A stretch of 64,000 nt of DNA from Verrucomicrobiia bacterium. Its GTDB lineage: Bacteria; Verrucomicrobiota; Verrucomicrobiia; Limisphaerales; Pedosphaeraceae. Below the pieces are notes generated by a model. The model was not told the DNA's origin. It saw only the letters and a list, made by a program, of their open reading frames with translations, and did no database searches. Positions 7,099 through 16,189 of this stretch are shown here, one piece after another. The translations under genes were made by a program, and so were the position numbers. Within the stretch, counting starts at the first letter, position 1; every line of letters starts with the position of its first letter. Location of the stretch: positions 186,001 to 250,000 of the forward strand of contig DATAUW010000013.1 of assembly GCA_036268055.1 (NCBI GenBank), written 5' to 3'.

Positions 7099-9150
7099 TC
7101 AGGAAATGCCGAGCGCCTTTGCCGTCTCGTGCAAGGCCGACAACATTTCCTCCGTCGTCTGGTAACGCAGCGCACAATCCGGCTGGCACGCCTTCAAAAT
7201 GATCGCATTGACCCGGATGAAGTCCGCATGTCCGCTGCGTTCAATCAGCGTCGTGGCGAGATCGGGAAAATATTGCGGATCGCTGCCGGTGCTGATGACG
7301 TAAAGCAACATTCCCAGCGCGTAAATATCCGCTTGCACCGTGCCCGTCCGCTCCGGCGGCGGCGGCATATAACCAAGCGTGCCGACGATGGTTTGCACCT
7401 GATCCAGCGGTCGCACCGCCGCGACCAAACCAACATCCGCAAGTTTCGGCCGGCCTTTCACGAAGATGACATTAGGCGGTTTGATGTCGCGATGAGTCAA
7501 ACCGGCGCGATGCAAAAAATCCAGCGCTTCGGCCAGCACAATGGTGATGCGCACACATTCGTGAATCGGCAGGCGGCGATTCTCCGCCTGCTTGCGCACG
7601 AACTCCAGGTCTTTCGGCTTGTAAAGCGATGGTTGCGTTTCCCAGTTCGGATCACGCGAATCTCCAAGCTCCATCACGTAATAAAAATACCCGTCAGGTT
7701 TTTTCTTGCTGACCAGTTCCACGCGCAGCAGCGCGGGATGTTGTTCCGAAACTGGTTTATATTTTTGGATGCCTCGGAATTCGGCGTCGAACGGCCGCGG
7801 ATCATTGCCGAATTTGGATTGATAAATGACCTTCAACGCCTGCCATTGGCCGATGGCGTTGCGCGCGAGCCAGACCTTGCCAAAGCCACCTTCGCCAAAC
7901 GGCGGGTCAACCAGTTCATAATCCGGCGCGTCCGGCAATTCAGGATCAATCGGTTTGACGACGATTGTCTTGTCGCGCGGCGGACGCTCTTTCACTGGCG
8001 CAAACACTTGAGTACGCTCTTCCAGCGGCAGCGCAATCGCGAGAACGCAGGCGACAGGAATTTGCGCCCCAACGACGATCAACCACGGAAACCAATAATT
8101 CGTAACGCAACTTAATGAAATTGCCGCGATACCAAATAAAATCATACAGCCCACCGCAACTCCAACGGCGGCAAACTTTCGGAAGAAGCTAAGAATAATG
8201 CCGAACACACAACCTGTGACGATGAAAAGCAGCGCCTCAAAAATCCAATCAGAGCGCACGAGGGCTTCGTTGTTTACGAGATTCAAATATTCAGCGACTT
8301 GTATTTCCGCGCCGCCCACCGCTTCATCAAACGGGGTTTTGAATTTATCTTCCTCGGTGTATGAGGCCAGTGAGTTGAGCGGCTGGTTGCCAATAAACAC
8401 GATTTTGTTTTTAAAAAACCCGGGGGCTTTATGCAGCGCAAGACGATAGCTGATCGCGTACGACCGATCATCAGAACCATAATAACGCAGCCAGCGCTCG
8501 ACCGGTTGGCGCGGCAAATGAGCGTGTGAAACGACCGCCGCTTTCCATGCGAGGCTCGTATATTCTCCCGAACTTGGAAACGGCCAGTGTCGGCGCACCG
8601 TATTGTCGAAATCAGGCGACAGCCAGCCGATGCCCCAGTTGGTCCGGGCAGCATTGAGAAAAATATCTGCGGGCAATTCGGTCTTGTGGATTTCCGATCC
8701 TGGTAGTGCGGCAGGATTTTGCTTGGCGAGCAGCACGACATTGGTAAGCCGCCGGAGCGCGGCCGCCAGCGCGATGTCCGCCGGAGAATTTTCGGCGTAT
8801 CGAAAAAAAATGTCCATCACCACCAGCGGACAGCCGTCGTCGGCAAGTTGATTGAGCAATTTCGCATGCAATTCCCTGGCCCAGGGCTGGCCGCGCGCTT
8901 GGCTCAATTCGGGATCGTTATAGGAATCGTTATCTATGACAATCAGTACGACGGGCTCCTTGTTCGTTCGAATAGCGAATTTGGACAGGTAATCAAAACT
9001 GGCGCTGGCCAGCGGGCCGCCATCGTATGCGCCGTTGTCCCGATAACCGCCATGATTTTGCGACCAAAGAATCAGACCTGCCGCAACGGAAAACGTCGCG
9101 ACCAAAAGCGGTCGAAATATTTTATGTTGAGTGAGGGTTTTAAAAGTCAC
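7099..9150 (-). CDS. CHASE2-domain Ser/Thr protein kinase
   Basis: A 683-residue membrane kinase with a GTG start. After an N-terminal membrane helix comes a periplasmic CHASE2 sensor domain (about 40-290; VVLIVIDNDSY, then LVVMDIFFRYAE), then about three transmembrane helices (about 295-385), then a cytoplasmic Hanks-type kinase domain (about 412-680). The glycine loop is GEGGFGKVW near residue 419, the ATP lysine lies in ALKVIY, and the catalytic loop is HRDIKPPN with Asp555. The metal-binding motif reads DVG instead of DFG, and the APE motif is PPE. Both changes are tolerated in some bacterial kinases, so activity is likely but not certain. It follows the FecR-barrel gene by 87 bp; FecR-like and CHASE2 proteins are often encoded together. 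Confidence 0.9.
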   Translation of the reverse strand: MTFKTLTQHKIFRPLLVATFSVAAGLILWSQNHGGYRDNGAYDGGPLASASFDYLSKFAIRTNKEPVVLIVIDNDSYNDPELSQARGQPWARELHAKLLNQLADDGCPLVVMDIFFRYAENSPADIALAAALRRLTNVVLLAKQNPAALPGSEIHKTELPADIFLNAARTNWGIGWLSPDFDNTVRRHWPFPSSGEYTSLAWKAAVVSHAHLPRQPVERWLRYYGSDDRSYAISYRLALHKAPGFFKNKIVFIGNQPLNSLASYTEEDKFKTPFDEAVGGAEIQVAEYLNLVNNEALVRSDWIFEALLFIVTGCVFGIILSFFRKFAAVGVAVGCMILFGIAAISLSCVTNYWFPWLIVVGAQIPVACVLAIALPLEERTQVFAPVKERPPRDKTIVVKPIDPELPDAPDYELVDPPFGEGGFGKVWLARNAIGQWQALKVIYQSKFGNDPRPFDAEFRGIQKYKPVSEQHPALLRVELVSKKKPDGYFYYVMELGDSRDPNWETQPSLYKPKDLEFVRKQAENRRLPIHECVRITIVLAEALDFLHRAGLTHRDIKPPNVIFVKGRPKLADVGLVAAVRPLDQVQTIVGTLGYMPPPPERTGTVQADIYALGMLLYVISTGSDPQYFPDLATTLIERSGHADFIRVNAIILKACQPDCALRYQTTEEMLSALHETAKALGIS

Positions 9151-9237
9151 ACGGAATTTCCAAGTCGGACACGGCAGCCAAAGACTACAATTTCAGGAAA
9201 ATCGCGGCGAGCTTTTTCGCTGAGCCTCAATCAGCAG

Positions 9238-12200
9238 TTAGAAGACAAAATTGAGCCGCGCCATAAAAGTCCGTTTACGGGGAAGCTCCTGATACGTATT
9301 GAGCGGGCTAAGTTGGTAACCGCCCCCGCTCAGGTCGAGCAAGCCGAACCGGGCCTCGATGCGCCGATCGAGAAAGCGCCAGCCCGCGTAAATATTCTCC
9401 TGCACAAAACTATCGCCCGGCCCCGCGCCGATGAACGCGGAGTTCGCCGAATTTTGCTGGCGATACCAGGTGGCATCCACTCGCGCGAAAAATCCGGATG
9501 GATGATTAAATAAAATGTAGCCAGTGGTTTCGTGCAGCGTCGCGCCGTATTCCTGGCTCGCGGTTGCGAGCGCAGCGATGGGAATTTCCGGAAGTGTGTC
9601 GCCGAGCCGCACGCGATCCAATTTGTAACCCCCTCCAACAACAAATTGGTCGCCCAACAACTGATTGATGTTTGCCGAAAAAGCCAACTCGCGGTAGTCG
9701 AGATATTCGGCGGTCGAATCCGAAACGTAGGGCGCAAAACCTTGTTCCAAGGAATAAGCACCCACATCGCGGCGAACTTTGCTGTTAAGTTCCTCCAGTT
9801 CAAAACCGGCATAAGTACGGCTGGAAAATTTTAAATCCAAAGCGCCGCCATACACTTCAAATTCGGGCGCGGCAATCGAGCCATACAACGATTCGGGAAT
9901 AAGCGAGCGAAAGGTTTGCGGAAAACCCGCGAGTTGCGTCGGCTCAAGCCGATAACTTTCGTCCAGGCTGACTCCGCCCAGCGAACGCGCATAAATTCCC
10001 CGGACGGCAACTTCGGAAATCGGCTCCCAGACAATCCCCGCTTTTGGACCGAGTTGCGAGCGATGATCTTCGCCCCCAGTGAAAGGCGGATTGCGAAAAT
10101 TCAACGGATACGAAATATCATCGTAAGTTGCGCCACCGGTCAGCCAAAGATGATCCACCGGCTCCACGGTCAGATAACCATAACCAGTCGTTCGGCGAAA
10201 ATGGGAATCATCGCTCGTCGTATCGTCCGTGGTTGGAAACAGAAACGGCACCAGCCCGGGTGAAACACCAAAGGTATTTTGACTATCAAATGTCCCCGCT
10301 TGAAAGCGCGCGCCGAGTGAAAGATTGACGCGTTCGAATTCAAATATTTGATTCAACTCGCCAGTATAGATCTCAAATTGATTGTGATAATCAACATTGA
10401 ATGGTTCGACATCGGTGCTTGTGACATTGCCCGTCCCATCTTGCGCCAGCAGCAGTTGATTCGCGCCGCGATCACTGAATTGCTGTTGATCAACGAGCCG
10501 CCCGCCAAGTAATAGCGTGTGAATTCCCGGAGCCCATTCGCGATGCCACGCGCCGACTACGATGGGTTGTTGTTGTTCGTTGAAATTAAAAAAAGGCCGC
10601 GCGCTGGATTGATTGTAATACTGAAAATTATCGCCCGAATGATAATCCTGGTATTGCACGAGCAACAATGCGGTGTCGGCGTCGGTCACTTGTTGTTTGA
10701 TCGTGGTGTTGAACTCAATGTCGTTCAGCGCATTATTTATGCGAAAGCCGCTGTTGTGATGGTAATCCAAATCCAGCGAGTAAGCGGTCTTGCCTTCCGT
10801 GCCGTAAAGCGAGGCAAGCTGGTGATACATCCCGTCTGTGCGATACTCCGTCGTGTCGGCAAAGTGGATGCCGTCGGCTTCAAAGAGCCGAGAATATTCC
10901 TGTTGTGAAACGCCTTGAGACAAACGCCCGCCGCCGAGCGGAGCGAGAATATTCGCCAGCAACAGTTCGTTGAACCAAACTGTTTCGTAGCGCAAGTTGA
11001 ATTGAGTGGGATCGCGCAGATCATTATAAGCATCGGACAGAAACAAATGCGCAGAGTCGTTCGCGTAATCGCTGGTGACGGCTTTGGAGGCTTCGCGAAC
11101 ACTCACGTCCGTCATCCCCAGATCGCGATACATCGTGGCGAGGTTCGCACTGCCGACGGCGCGATCCTGGTCAAGCAACATGTGGGAACGAAAAACACTG
11201 CGGTCATCGTTGCGTTCTTGGGATTGCTGAAGATCACCGACAGCTTCGTTGATTTTATTTTCCTGCTGTTTGAGCAGCGCGAGGTAAAGCCAGCCGGTGG
11301 GATCACTGGGATCAAGCTTCAGGGATAATTGCAATTCCCGCGCTGCCCGCGCATCGTCGCCGCTGTCGGCATAAGCCTTGCCGAGATAACTGCGCAACAG
11401 CGCGCGTTGCGGTTCGAGCGCGGCGGCGGTGAGCAAGTCCGTGCGTCCGCGCGACAAATCACCTTGTTTGATCCGGCACAGACCGCGCCCGAGCCACGCA
11501 TTTCCGAGCGCGGCATCAACGGCCAGCGCGCGATCAAACCAGCTCGCGGCCTCGCGAGTGTTATTTCGCGCCGCTTCGACAAATCCTTTCAACGCCAGCC
11601 CTTGAGCATTGCGCGGCGCAAGCGCAAGACTTTGGTTCAATGCCGCAAGCGATTGCGCCGTGCGGCCAAAACCAAATTCGAGTTCGGCGACGCGCTCCCA
11701 CGCGTAGCCGAATTGCGGAGAACGCGCCGCCGCTTGTTTCGCGAGTTTCAATGCGCTCGTCAGGGACGATTCCCCGTTCGCGCGGGACTGTTCGTAGTAC
11801 GACTCCGCGAGCAGTTCCGTCGCGAGTTCAGGGGCGGGACGATTTGATAATGATTGTCGTTTCACCGCGGCGATCAAAGTTCGCAATGCCTCGGCGAGGT
11901 GCGAACTTTTTGCGGCCGAGTCGGGCTTTTGAATGGATGCCAGCACCGCCTCGGTTTCGCTCACCTGTCCGACGGCCAGCAGAACTGCCGCGTGATAAAT
12001 CTTTGCCGCGTCGGAAGCGGGCGATTGCGCAGCCGGATAATTCGCCAGCGCCGCCAATAAATCTCCCGCTCGATAAGCCGAAAGAGATTCATGCAAGACT
12101 CGTTCGTCTTCCGCGGCAAATTCCAAGTCATTCAAGTCCAACACCGCCGGATAATAAAAACACCACTGCAATATATTATTGGCGATGAATCCCGCCGTGC

Positions 12201-12825
12201 GCGCCGGAGCGTGGCCGGTGTCCGCGATTCCCTGTTGCAGGTTCGTCAGCGTCAATTCGCCGTCCGCGTTGCTCAGCTTGACTTTGCCATCCACTACGGA
12301 AACGACGGTGTGTTCAGCGCCATTGGTTTCCGAAACTTCCATGACGAATTCGGTGCCTTCGATTCCCGCCACCGCGCCGTGCGTGATGACTTTGATGCGT
12401 CCCGGTTTGTCGCGATGAAAAAACGAAACGATCCCGCGAACCACATGCAGCCCGGCCAAGTTTCCCGACGCGTCCGCCGGCAATATTTCTATCTCCGTGA
12501 GCGCGCCAAAAGGCACGATGCTTTCGTCCGACCAGCGTAGCGTCACACGGCTGTTGCTGCCGCTGCGCAACCGGTCGGACGGATGCAAAACCTGGTTAGT
12601 TTGCGTCAAAGTCCACGTCGAAGCGCCCACCGGCAGGACTTCTACTTGCCCCTGCAATTCGATGATGCGAATTTCTTGCGCGCCGGTTTCGGTATCGGCT
12701 GCGCGCGCGGAAATTGCTGCTGCTCCTGAGAAGCAAGTCGCAAGCGCGAGACACGGCCAAACGCTGCCAGCGAATTTCCGCGCGGTAGTCATATTGCGAT
12801 GGTCGGCTTTGAGATCAGGTTGCAT
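9238..12825 (-). CDS. FecR domain-TPR-outer membrane beta-barrel protein
   Basis: About 1195 residues. Possible starts are ATG at 12825 or 12792; the latter gives the neater signal peptide (MTTARKFAGSVWPCLALAT). The first TTG of the frame at 12855 is less likely. After the signal peptide comes a FecR-like domain (about 50-200; RLRSGSNSRVTLRWSDESI, then GIEGTEFVMEV), then tetratricopeptide repeats (about 220-560; GNAWLGRGLCRIKQGD, SYLGKAYADSGDDARAAREL). The last roughly 600 residues are aromatic-rich beta-strands resembling TonB-dependent receptors, ending in phenylalanine (ARLNFVF) as outer-membrane barrels do. There is no plug domain that I can see. Usual FecR is an inner-membrane anti-sigma regulator; here the domain is exported. 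It diverges from the ECF sigma gene region. Confidence 0.82.
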   Translation of the reverse strand: MQPDLKADHRNMTTARKFAGSVWPCLALATCFSGAAAISARAADTETGAQEIRIIELQGQVEVLPVGASTWTLTQTNQVLHPSDRLRSGSNSRVTLRWSDESIVPFGALTEIEILPADASGNLAGLHVVRGIVSFFHRDKPGRIKVITHGAVAGIEGTEFVMEVSETNGAEHTVVSVVDGKVKLSNADGELTLTNLQQGIADTGHAPARTAGFIANNILQWCFYYPAVLDLNDLEFAAEDERVLHESLSAYRAGDLLAALANYPAAQSPASDAAKIYHAAVLLAVGQVSETEAVLASIQKPDSAAKSSHLAEALRTLIAAVKRQSLSNRPAPELATELLAESYYEQSRANGESSLTSALKLAKQAAARSPQFGYAWERVAELEFGFGRTAQSLAALNQSLALAPRNAQGLALKGFVEAARNNTREAASWFDRALAVDAALGNAWLGRGLCRIKQGDLSRGRTDLLTAAALEPQRALLRSYLGKAYADSGDDARAARELQLSLKLDPSDPTGWLYLALLKQQENKINEAVGDLQQSQERNDDRSVFRSHMLLDQDRAVGSANLATMYRDLGMTDVSVREASKAVTSDYANDSAHLFLSDAYNDLRDPTQFNLRYETVWFNELLLANILAPLGGGRLSQGVSQQEYSRLFEADGIHFADTTEYRTDGMYHQLASLYGTEGKTAYSLDLDYHHNSGFRINNALNDIEFNTTIKQQVTDADTALLLVQYQDYHSGDNFQYYNQSSARPFFNFNEQQQPIVVGAWHREWAPGIHTLLLGGRLVDQQQFSDRGANQLLLAQDGTGNVTSTDVEPFNVDYHNQFEIYTGELNQIFEFERVNLSLGARFQAGTFDSQNTFGVSPGLVPFLFPTTDDTTSDDSHFRRTTGYGYLTVEPVDHLWLTGGATYDDISYPLNFRNPPFTGGEDHRSQLGPKAGIVWEPISEVAVRGIYARSLGGVSLDESYRLEPTQLAGFPQTFRSLIPESLYGSIAAPEFEVYGGALDLKFSSRTYAGFELEELNSKVRRDVGAYSLEQGFAPYVSDSTAEYLDYRELAFSANINQLLGDQFVVGGGYKLDRVRLGDTLPEIPIAALATASQEYGATLHETTGYILFNHPSGFFARVDATWYRQQNSANSAFIGAGPGDSFVQENIYAGWRFLDRRIEARFGLLDLSGGGYQLSPLNTYQELPRKRTFMARLNFVF

Positions 12826-13008
12826 GGTGGTAATTAGGTTGTTTCCTGCCGTCAAGCGGATTTCCGCTTCGGGTTCATTCCCGTTTATTTTCAGGGCTTA
12901 TATCCACTACGTGGAGCGGATCGATTTCTTGCGAAATAAAAACAAAAGTTTTTTGCAAGAACCGGCGAAACGGCGCGTACCGGGATTAAACCTCAACCAA
13001 ACACAACC

Positions 13009-13533
13009 ATGACCACCATAGAACCAAAGACTAGTTTCCAACCCAGTTCCCTGCCCTTCGCCTCGCCTTCGCGCATGGAAATTGTCCAACCGGATTCGCT
13101 CGTGCAAGCCGTGGACGCCGCCGTATCGGAAATCGAAGATGAGGCGCTCACGCCAAACGGCGCAGACTCTCCCAGCGTCGCTTTTCAACCACGCCTGATG
13201 ACGGGTTTGCTGACTTACTGTTATGCCCGGCAGATCTACAGTTCGTCGCAAATCGTTTTCCTTCTGCGCCGCGACCGCTTGTTTCGCCTGATGTGCGATG
13301 ACATTCTTCCCGATGCGGAATGGATAAGCCGTTTTCGCCGCGACAACCGTCGCGCTATTTTGCAATGCCTGGTCGTCGTCCTGCTGTTCCAGGCAAAACA
13401 AAAAGTCGTGGCCGGCCTGGTCACGCACGTCAACAATGTGAAAATCGCCGCCGAAGCGAAACGCCGCATCATCATGTCCGCCTTCACGGACAGCATGGAA
13501 CTTGATGAATGTGGCTTTGGCGCCGAAGCTTGA
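13009..13533 (+). CDS. DUF772-like protein (N-terminal domain of IS5/IS1182-type transposase, stand-alone)
   Basis: A 174-residue protein. Residues about 55-125 match the pattern of the transposase InsH/DUF772 N-terminal domain: FQPRLMTGLLTYCYARQIYS, then LRRDRLFRLMC, then PDAEWISRFRRDNRRAI. The DDE catalytic part is absent. The frame continues into a divergent C-terminus (KRRIIMSAFTDSMELDECGF) and stops cleanly, with no inverted repeats or transposase remnants around it. It sits 45 bp before an ECF sigma factor gene in the same orientation, and its ATG follows a normal leader, so it looks like a maintained gene rather than debris. It may be a recruited DNA-binding partner of the sigma factor; this is inference. 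Confidence 0.7.
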   Translation: MTTIEPKTSFQPSSLPFASPSRMEIVQPDSLVQAVDAAVSEIEDEALTPNGADSPSVAFQPRLMTGLLTYCYARQIYSSSQIVFLLRRDRLFRLMCDDILPDAEWISRFRRDNRRAILQCLVVVLLFQAKQKVVAGLVTHVNNVKIAAEAKRRIIMSAFTDSMELDECGFGAEA

Positions 13534-13578
13534 TTGCTCCCAACAAACCCTTAACCTTAATCCGATTCCACGAATAAA

Positions 13579-14214
13579 ATGTCGCTTATGAAGCCGAAAG
13601 AAGAAGAATTGATTCCCACCCGCGCCAGCCTGATTCATCGCTTGAAGAATTGGCAGGACAACCTGAGCTGGCGCGAGTTTTTCAATGTATATTGGAAATT
13701 GATCTACGGCGTCGCGCGCAAGGCGGGCTTGTCCGATGATGAAGCACAGGACGTGGTCCAGGAAACTTTGATCTCCGTGGCGAAGCACATGCCGACGTTT
13801 AATTACGATCCATCCATCGGCTCATTCAAGGGCTGGCTGCTGACGATGACCCGCTGGCGCATCATCGGACAATTCCGCAAACGCCGTCCGGGCGCGGATA
13901 ATCCCCTGCCCGCCGATGAAACGAAACGCACGGACGCCGTGGAAGCCATCGCCGATCCAAACATTCCCGATTTAAAAGACGTTTGGGAAAAGGAATGGGA
14001 GCGCAATCTGCTTGAGGTTGCGCTCGATAATCTCAAGCGCACTCTGGACCCGCAGCGTTACCAGATTTTTGATTTTTACGTGAACAAAGAATGGCCGCCG
14101 GAGAAGGTTGCCAAACATTTTGGCGTCTCAACCGATCAGGTTTACCAAATAAAACATCGCATGACGGACACCATCCGCAACGAAGTGCAACGGTTGGAAA
14201 AAGAAATGCTCTAG
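13579..14214 (+). CDS. ECF RNA polymerase sigma factor
   Basis: A 211-residue sigma-70 family protein. Region 2 spans about 35-100 with the core-binding motif DDEAQDVVQETLISVAKHM and the promoter -10 part GSFKGWLLTMTRWRIIGQFRKR. Region 4 spans about 150-205 (KEWPPEKVAKHFGVSTDQVY) and should recognise the -35 element. There is no region 1.1 or 3, as expected for ECF sigma factors. ATG 13579 is used; an in-frame ATG at 13588 is equally possible. It lies between a DUF772-like gene and a small zinc-ribbon gene, all in the same direction, and opposite a FecR-domain outer-membrane protein. No classical anti-sigma factor gene is visible nearby. Confidence 0.92.
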   Translation: MSLMKPKEEELIPTRASLIHRLKNWQDNLSWREFFNVYWKLIYGVARKAGLSDDEAQDVVQETLISVAKHMPTFNYDPSIGSFKGWLLTMTRWRIIGQFRKRRPGADNPLPADETKRTDAVEAIADPNIPDLKDVWEKEWERNLLEVALDNLKRTLDPQRYQIFDFYVNKEWPPEKVAKHFGVSTDQVYQIKHRMTDTIRNEVQRLEKEML

Positions 14215-14262
14215 TAATGAAAGTAGCTTGTTATTCGACTCAATTTTTAATAAACAAATCCT

Positions 14263-14478
14263 ATGGCTGATTTCAAATTCGAATGCCCTTTGTGCAAGCA
14301 ACATCTGGCTTGCGATCCACAATTCGCCGGCCGCCAGATTCAATGCCCCGGTTGCGACAAACTGATTCGCATTCCTTCCGCCCCCGGCCAGACCGCGGTT
14401 TATCAACCGGAATCAGGAAACACCTGGGCCACGCATTTGCCGCCGGCTGCGGACAAACCGCCAAAACCCGGCAGTTAA
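14263..14478 (+). CDS. Small zinc-ribbon protein
   Basis: A 71-residue protein with two CxxC knuckles (CPLCKQHLACD and QCPGCDKLI) that should bind one zinc ion, followed by a Pro/Ala/Gly-rich flexible tail. Such zinc-ribbon domains are frequent in Planctomycetes and Verrucomicrobia, both alone and at the N-terminus of larger proteins. It is 48 bp after the ECF sigma gene and is followed by a good terminator, so it is probably the last gene of that transcript. A role in modulating the sigma factor is possible but unproven. Confidence 0.78.
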   Translation: MADFKFECPLCKQHLACDPQFAGRQIQCPGCDKLIRIPSAPGQTAVYQPESGNTWATHLPPAADKPPKPGS

Positions 14479-14509
14479 TTTTCTCCCCGGACAGGATTCC
14501 GAAATGATT

Positions 14510-14543
14510 TTCCCGGTTTGCATTTGCAGCCGGGAATTTTTTT
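14510..14543 (+). terminator. Rho-independent terminator after the zinc-ribbon gene
   Basis: Stem TTCCCGG/CCGGGAA with a 13-nt loop, followed by a run of T to 14543. It closes the transcript of the DUF772-like, sigma and zinc-ribbon genes. Confidence 0.8.
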
Positions 14544-14562
14544 GCTCGCGTGACTTGCAGAC

Positions 14563-14583
14563 TGTCCCCACTTCATGCGACTA
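14563..14583 (+). promoter_or_regulatory. Shared 20-bp motif, copy 1, upstream of a secreted-protein gene
   Basis: TGTCCCCACTTCATGCGACT followed by A. Near-identical copies occur at 20331-20350 and 26669-26688, each pointing to the next gene downstream. Here the motif points at the gene starting at 14722. A TAnnnT hexamer (TAGCGT, 14605-14610) begins 43 bases from the motif start; the other copies have one at 42 and 44. The motif would thus cover roughly -55 to -36 of a promoter, the position of an activator site. Confidence 0.55.
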
Positions 14584-14721
14584 CCGGCAGTTGCAGGGCT
14601 CCACTAGCGTCACGATACCCACGAACATGATACGGATTCGGACATGAAAACGATTTGCTCCTGAGCGGCGCTACGCCGATTTCGTGCCGCAAAATTTTTG
14701 AACCACCCAACAACCAATCAA

Positions 14722-16086
14722 ATGAAAACAAAATCAGTCATCGCTGTTTTAACGCTTCTGCTCGGTATTGCCGCCGCGCAGTCGGCGACCACCGTCACCG
14801 CCACCGGCAACGGCGAGTGGAATTCCACCGTGCCGGACCAGCCTTGGCCGGGTGGCGTCCCGCCGCAACCGACCGACAATGCCGATATTGAGGCGCCTTT
14901 CAATGTCACAGTGTCCACCAATGCGACGGTTGATTATATCTATGGCAGCGGCACGGTGACGATGGGCACGAACGCGACGCTGACCATCGTTGGTTCCAAT
15001 GCCGGCGAAGGCACGCAATCGCTGGGCTTGATAGATACCACTGCGCCGGGAAACACAGTCATTTATCAAGGCAACGCCTTTTTCTGCAAACATCAGAATT
15101 ATTACAATCTTCAGTTGGTTGGTTTTGGAAATCTTTTTAATGGTGAGATCGGGGTCAGTGGAGATGGACTTTCTCCGATGACAATTTCCGGCAATTTCAT
15201 TCTCGGTGGAACTGCGGGCGTTGCCCAAGGCGACATGATCACCACAATGGGCGATCTGACTATCGGACCGGGTTCCACTTATGATAGTTCGTGTTCCCCA
15301 GTGACCGTCATGGGCAACACCGTTGTCAGTGGAACGCTTGAGGACAAGTGTGGCGACAGCGTCGCGCTTGATGATGTTTTTAACAATATTACGATCAACC
15401 CAGGCGGAACCTGGAATCTTGGCGATGTCATTGAGTGGGCGGTCAATGGCAGCGTCACGAACAATGGCTCCGTCATCGGAACAGGTTTCGGCACGATCAC
15501 CTTCCTCGGCACAGGTGTTATCGCGGGCAATAGTCCTCTGACTCCGCCGTTCGTTTCTTTCCAAGGCACGAACGAAATTGAAAATACCATTGAAGTCACC
15601 ACGAACGGGCCAGACTTCAAAAATACCATCGTGCTGGATTTTGCGCATCCCGGCGAGATCATCGTGCCGATGTCGTTGAACATGCAACTGTTCTTCAGTG
15701 GCACATTGAACCTCACCAATACCGGGCCCGCGATCACTCGGACCACGACTTATAAGTTTTTTGATGCCATTGGCTACAATGATCCCTATGGTTTTAATAC
15801 GATCAACGGCCCCGGCTTTGGCGCAAATTATTCCATCACCAATGATCTAACCATAGACGGAACCATCACCGTCGTTCCCCTGACTTTGGCAGCCGGCATC
15901 ACGAACAATCAGATTACGCTCTCGTGGGACAGCGTGACTTTTCCCGGCTTCCAGTTGCAGGTTCAAACCAACACGGCCGGACTCGCTGGCACTAACTGGT
16001 TGGATGTTGGGGCCTCGAGCAGTCCGTTCACAACCGCGGTCAGTTCGACAAATGCGGCGGTGCTATTCCGCTTGAGCACGGAGTAA
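14722..16086 (+). CDS. Secreted beta-rich protein, possible beta-helix
   Basis: About 454 residues from ATG 14722 (MKTKSVIAVLTLLLG), which gives a clean signal peptide; the frame opens at a TTG eight codons earlier. The mature part is made of short repeated strands rich in T, N, G and V (GTVTMGTNATLTIVG, VNGSVTNNGSVIGTGFGTITF), suggesting a right-handed beta-helix. The C-terminal 75 residues (NNQITLSWDSVTFPGFQLQV, ending in VLFRLSTE) look like the fibronectin-like end found in many large exported Verrucomicrobia proteins. No PEP-CTERM signal or catalytic motif is visible. It is preceded by the shared 20-bp motif at 14563 and followed by a strong terminator. Confidence 0.75.
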   Translation: MKTKSVIAVLTLLLGIAAAQSATTVTATGNGEWNSTVPDQPWPGGVPPQPTDNADIEAPFNVTVSTNATVDYIYGSGTVTMGTNATLTIVGSNAGEGTQSLGLIDTTAPGNTVIYQGNAFFCKHQNYYNLQLVGFGNLFNGEIGVSGDGLSPMTISGNFILGGTAGVAQGDMITTMGDLTIGPGSTYDSSCSPVTVMGNTVVSGTLEDKCGDSVALDDVFNNITINPGGTWNLGDVIEWAVNGSVTNNGSVIGTGFGTITFLGTGVIAGNSPLTPPFVSFQGTNEIENTIEVTTNGPDFKNTIVLDFAHPGEIIVPMSLNMQLFFSGTLNLTNTGPAITRTTTYKFFDAIGYNDPYGFNTINGPGFGANYSITNDLTIDGTITVVPLTLAAGITNNQITLSWDSVTFPGFQLQVQTNTAGLAGTNWLDVGASSSPFTTAVSSTNAAVLFRLSTE

Positions 16087-16111
16087 ATTTAAATTCACTG
16101 CACACACGCTC

Positions 16112-16148
16112 GGGCTGCGGTTTTTGTCAGTGGCAAAAACCGCAGCCC
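16112..16148 (+). terminator. Strong terminator, 15-bp stem
   Basis: GGGCTGCGGTTTTTG and CAAAAACCGCAGCCC form a perfect 15-bp stem with a 7-nt loop, followed by TTTAAATGTTTTT. It separates the 14722 gene from the 16190 gene. Confidence 0.8.
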
Positions 16149-16189
16149 TTTAAATGTTTTTAGGGGTGGTCATATAAAAATTTATGTTA

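Noticed and set aside
12907-13788. Minus-strand frame of 293 codons
   Set aside because: It lies opposite the DUF772-like and sigma-factor genes, whose plus-strand proteins have clear family motifs; the minus product has none.
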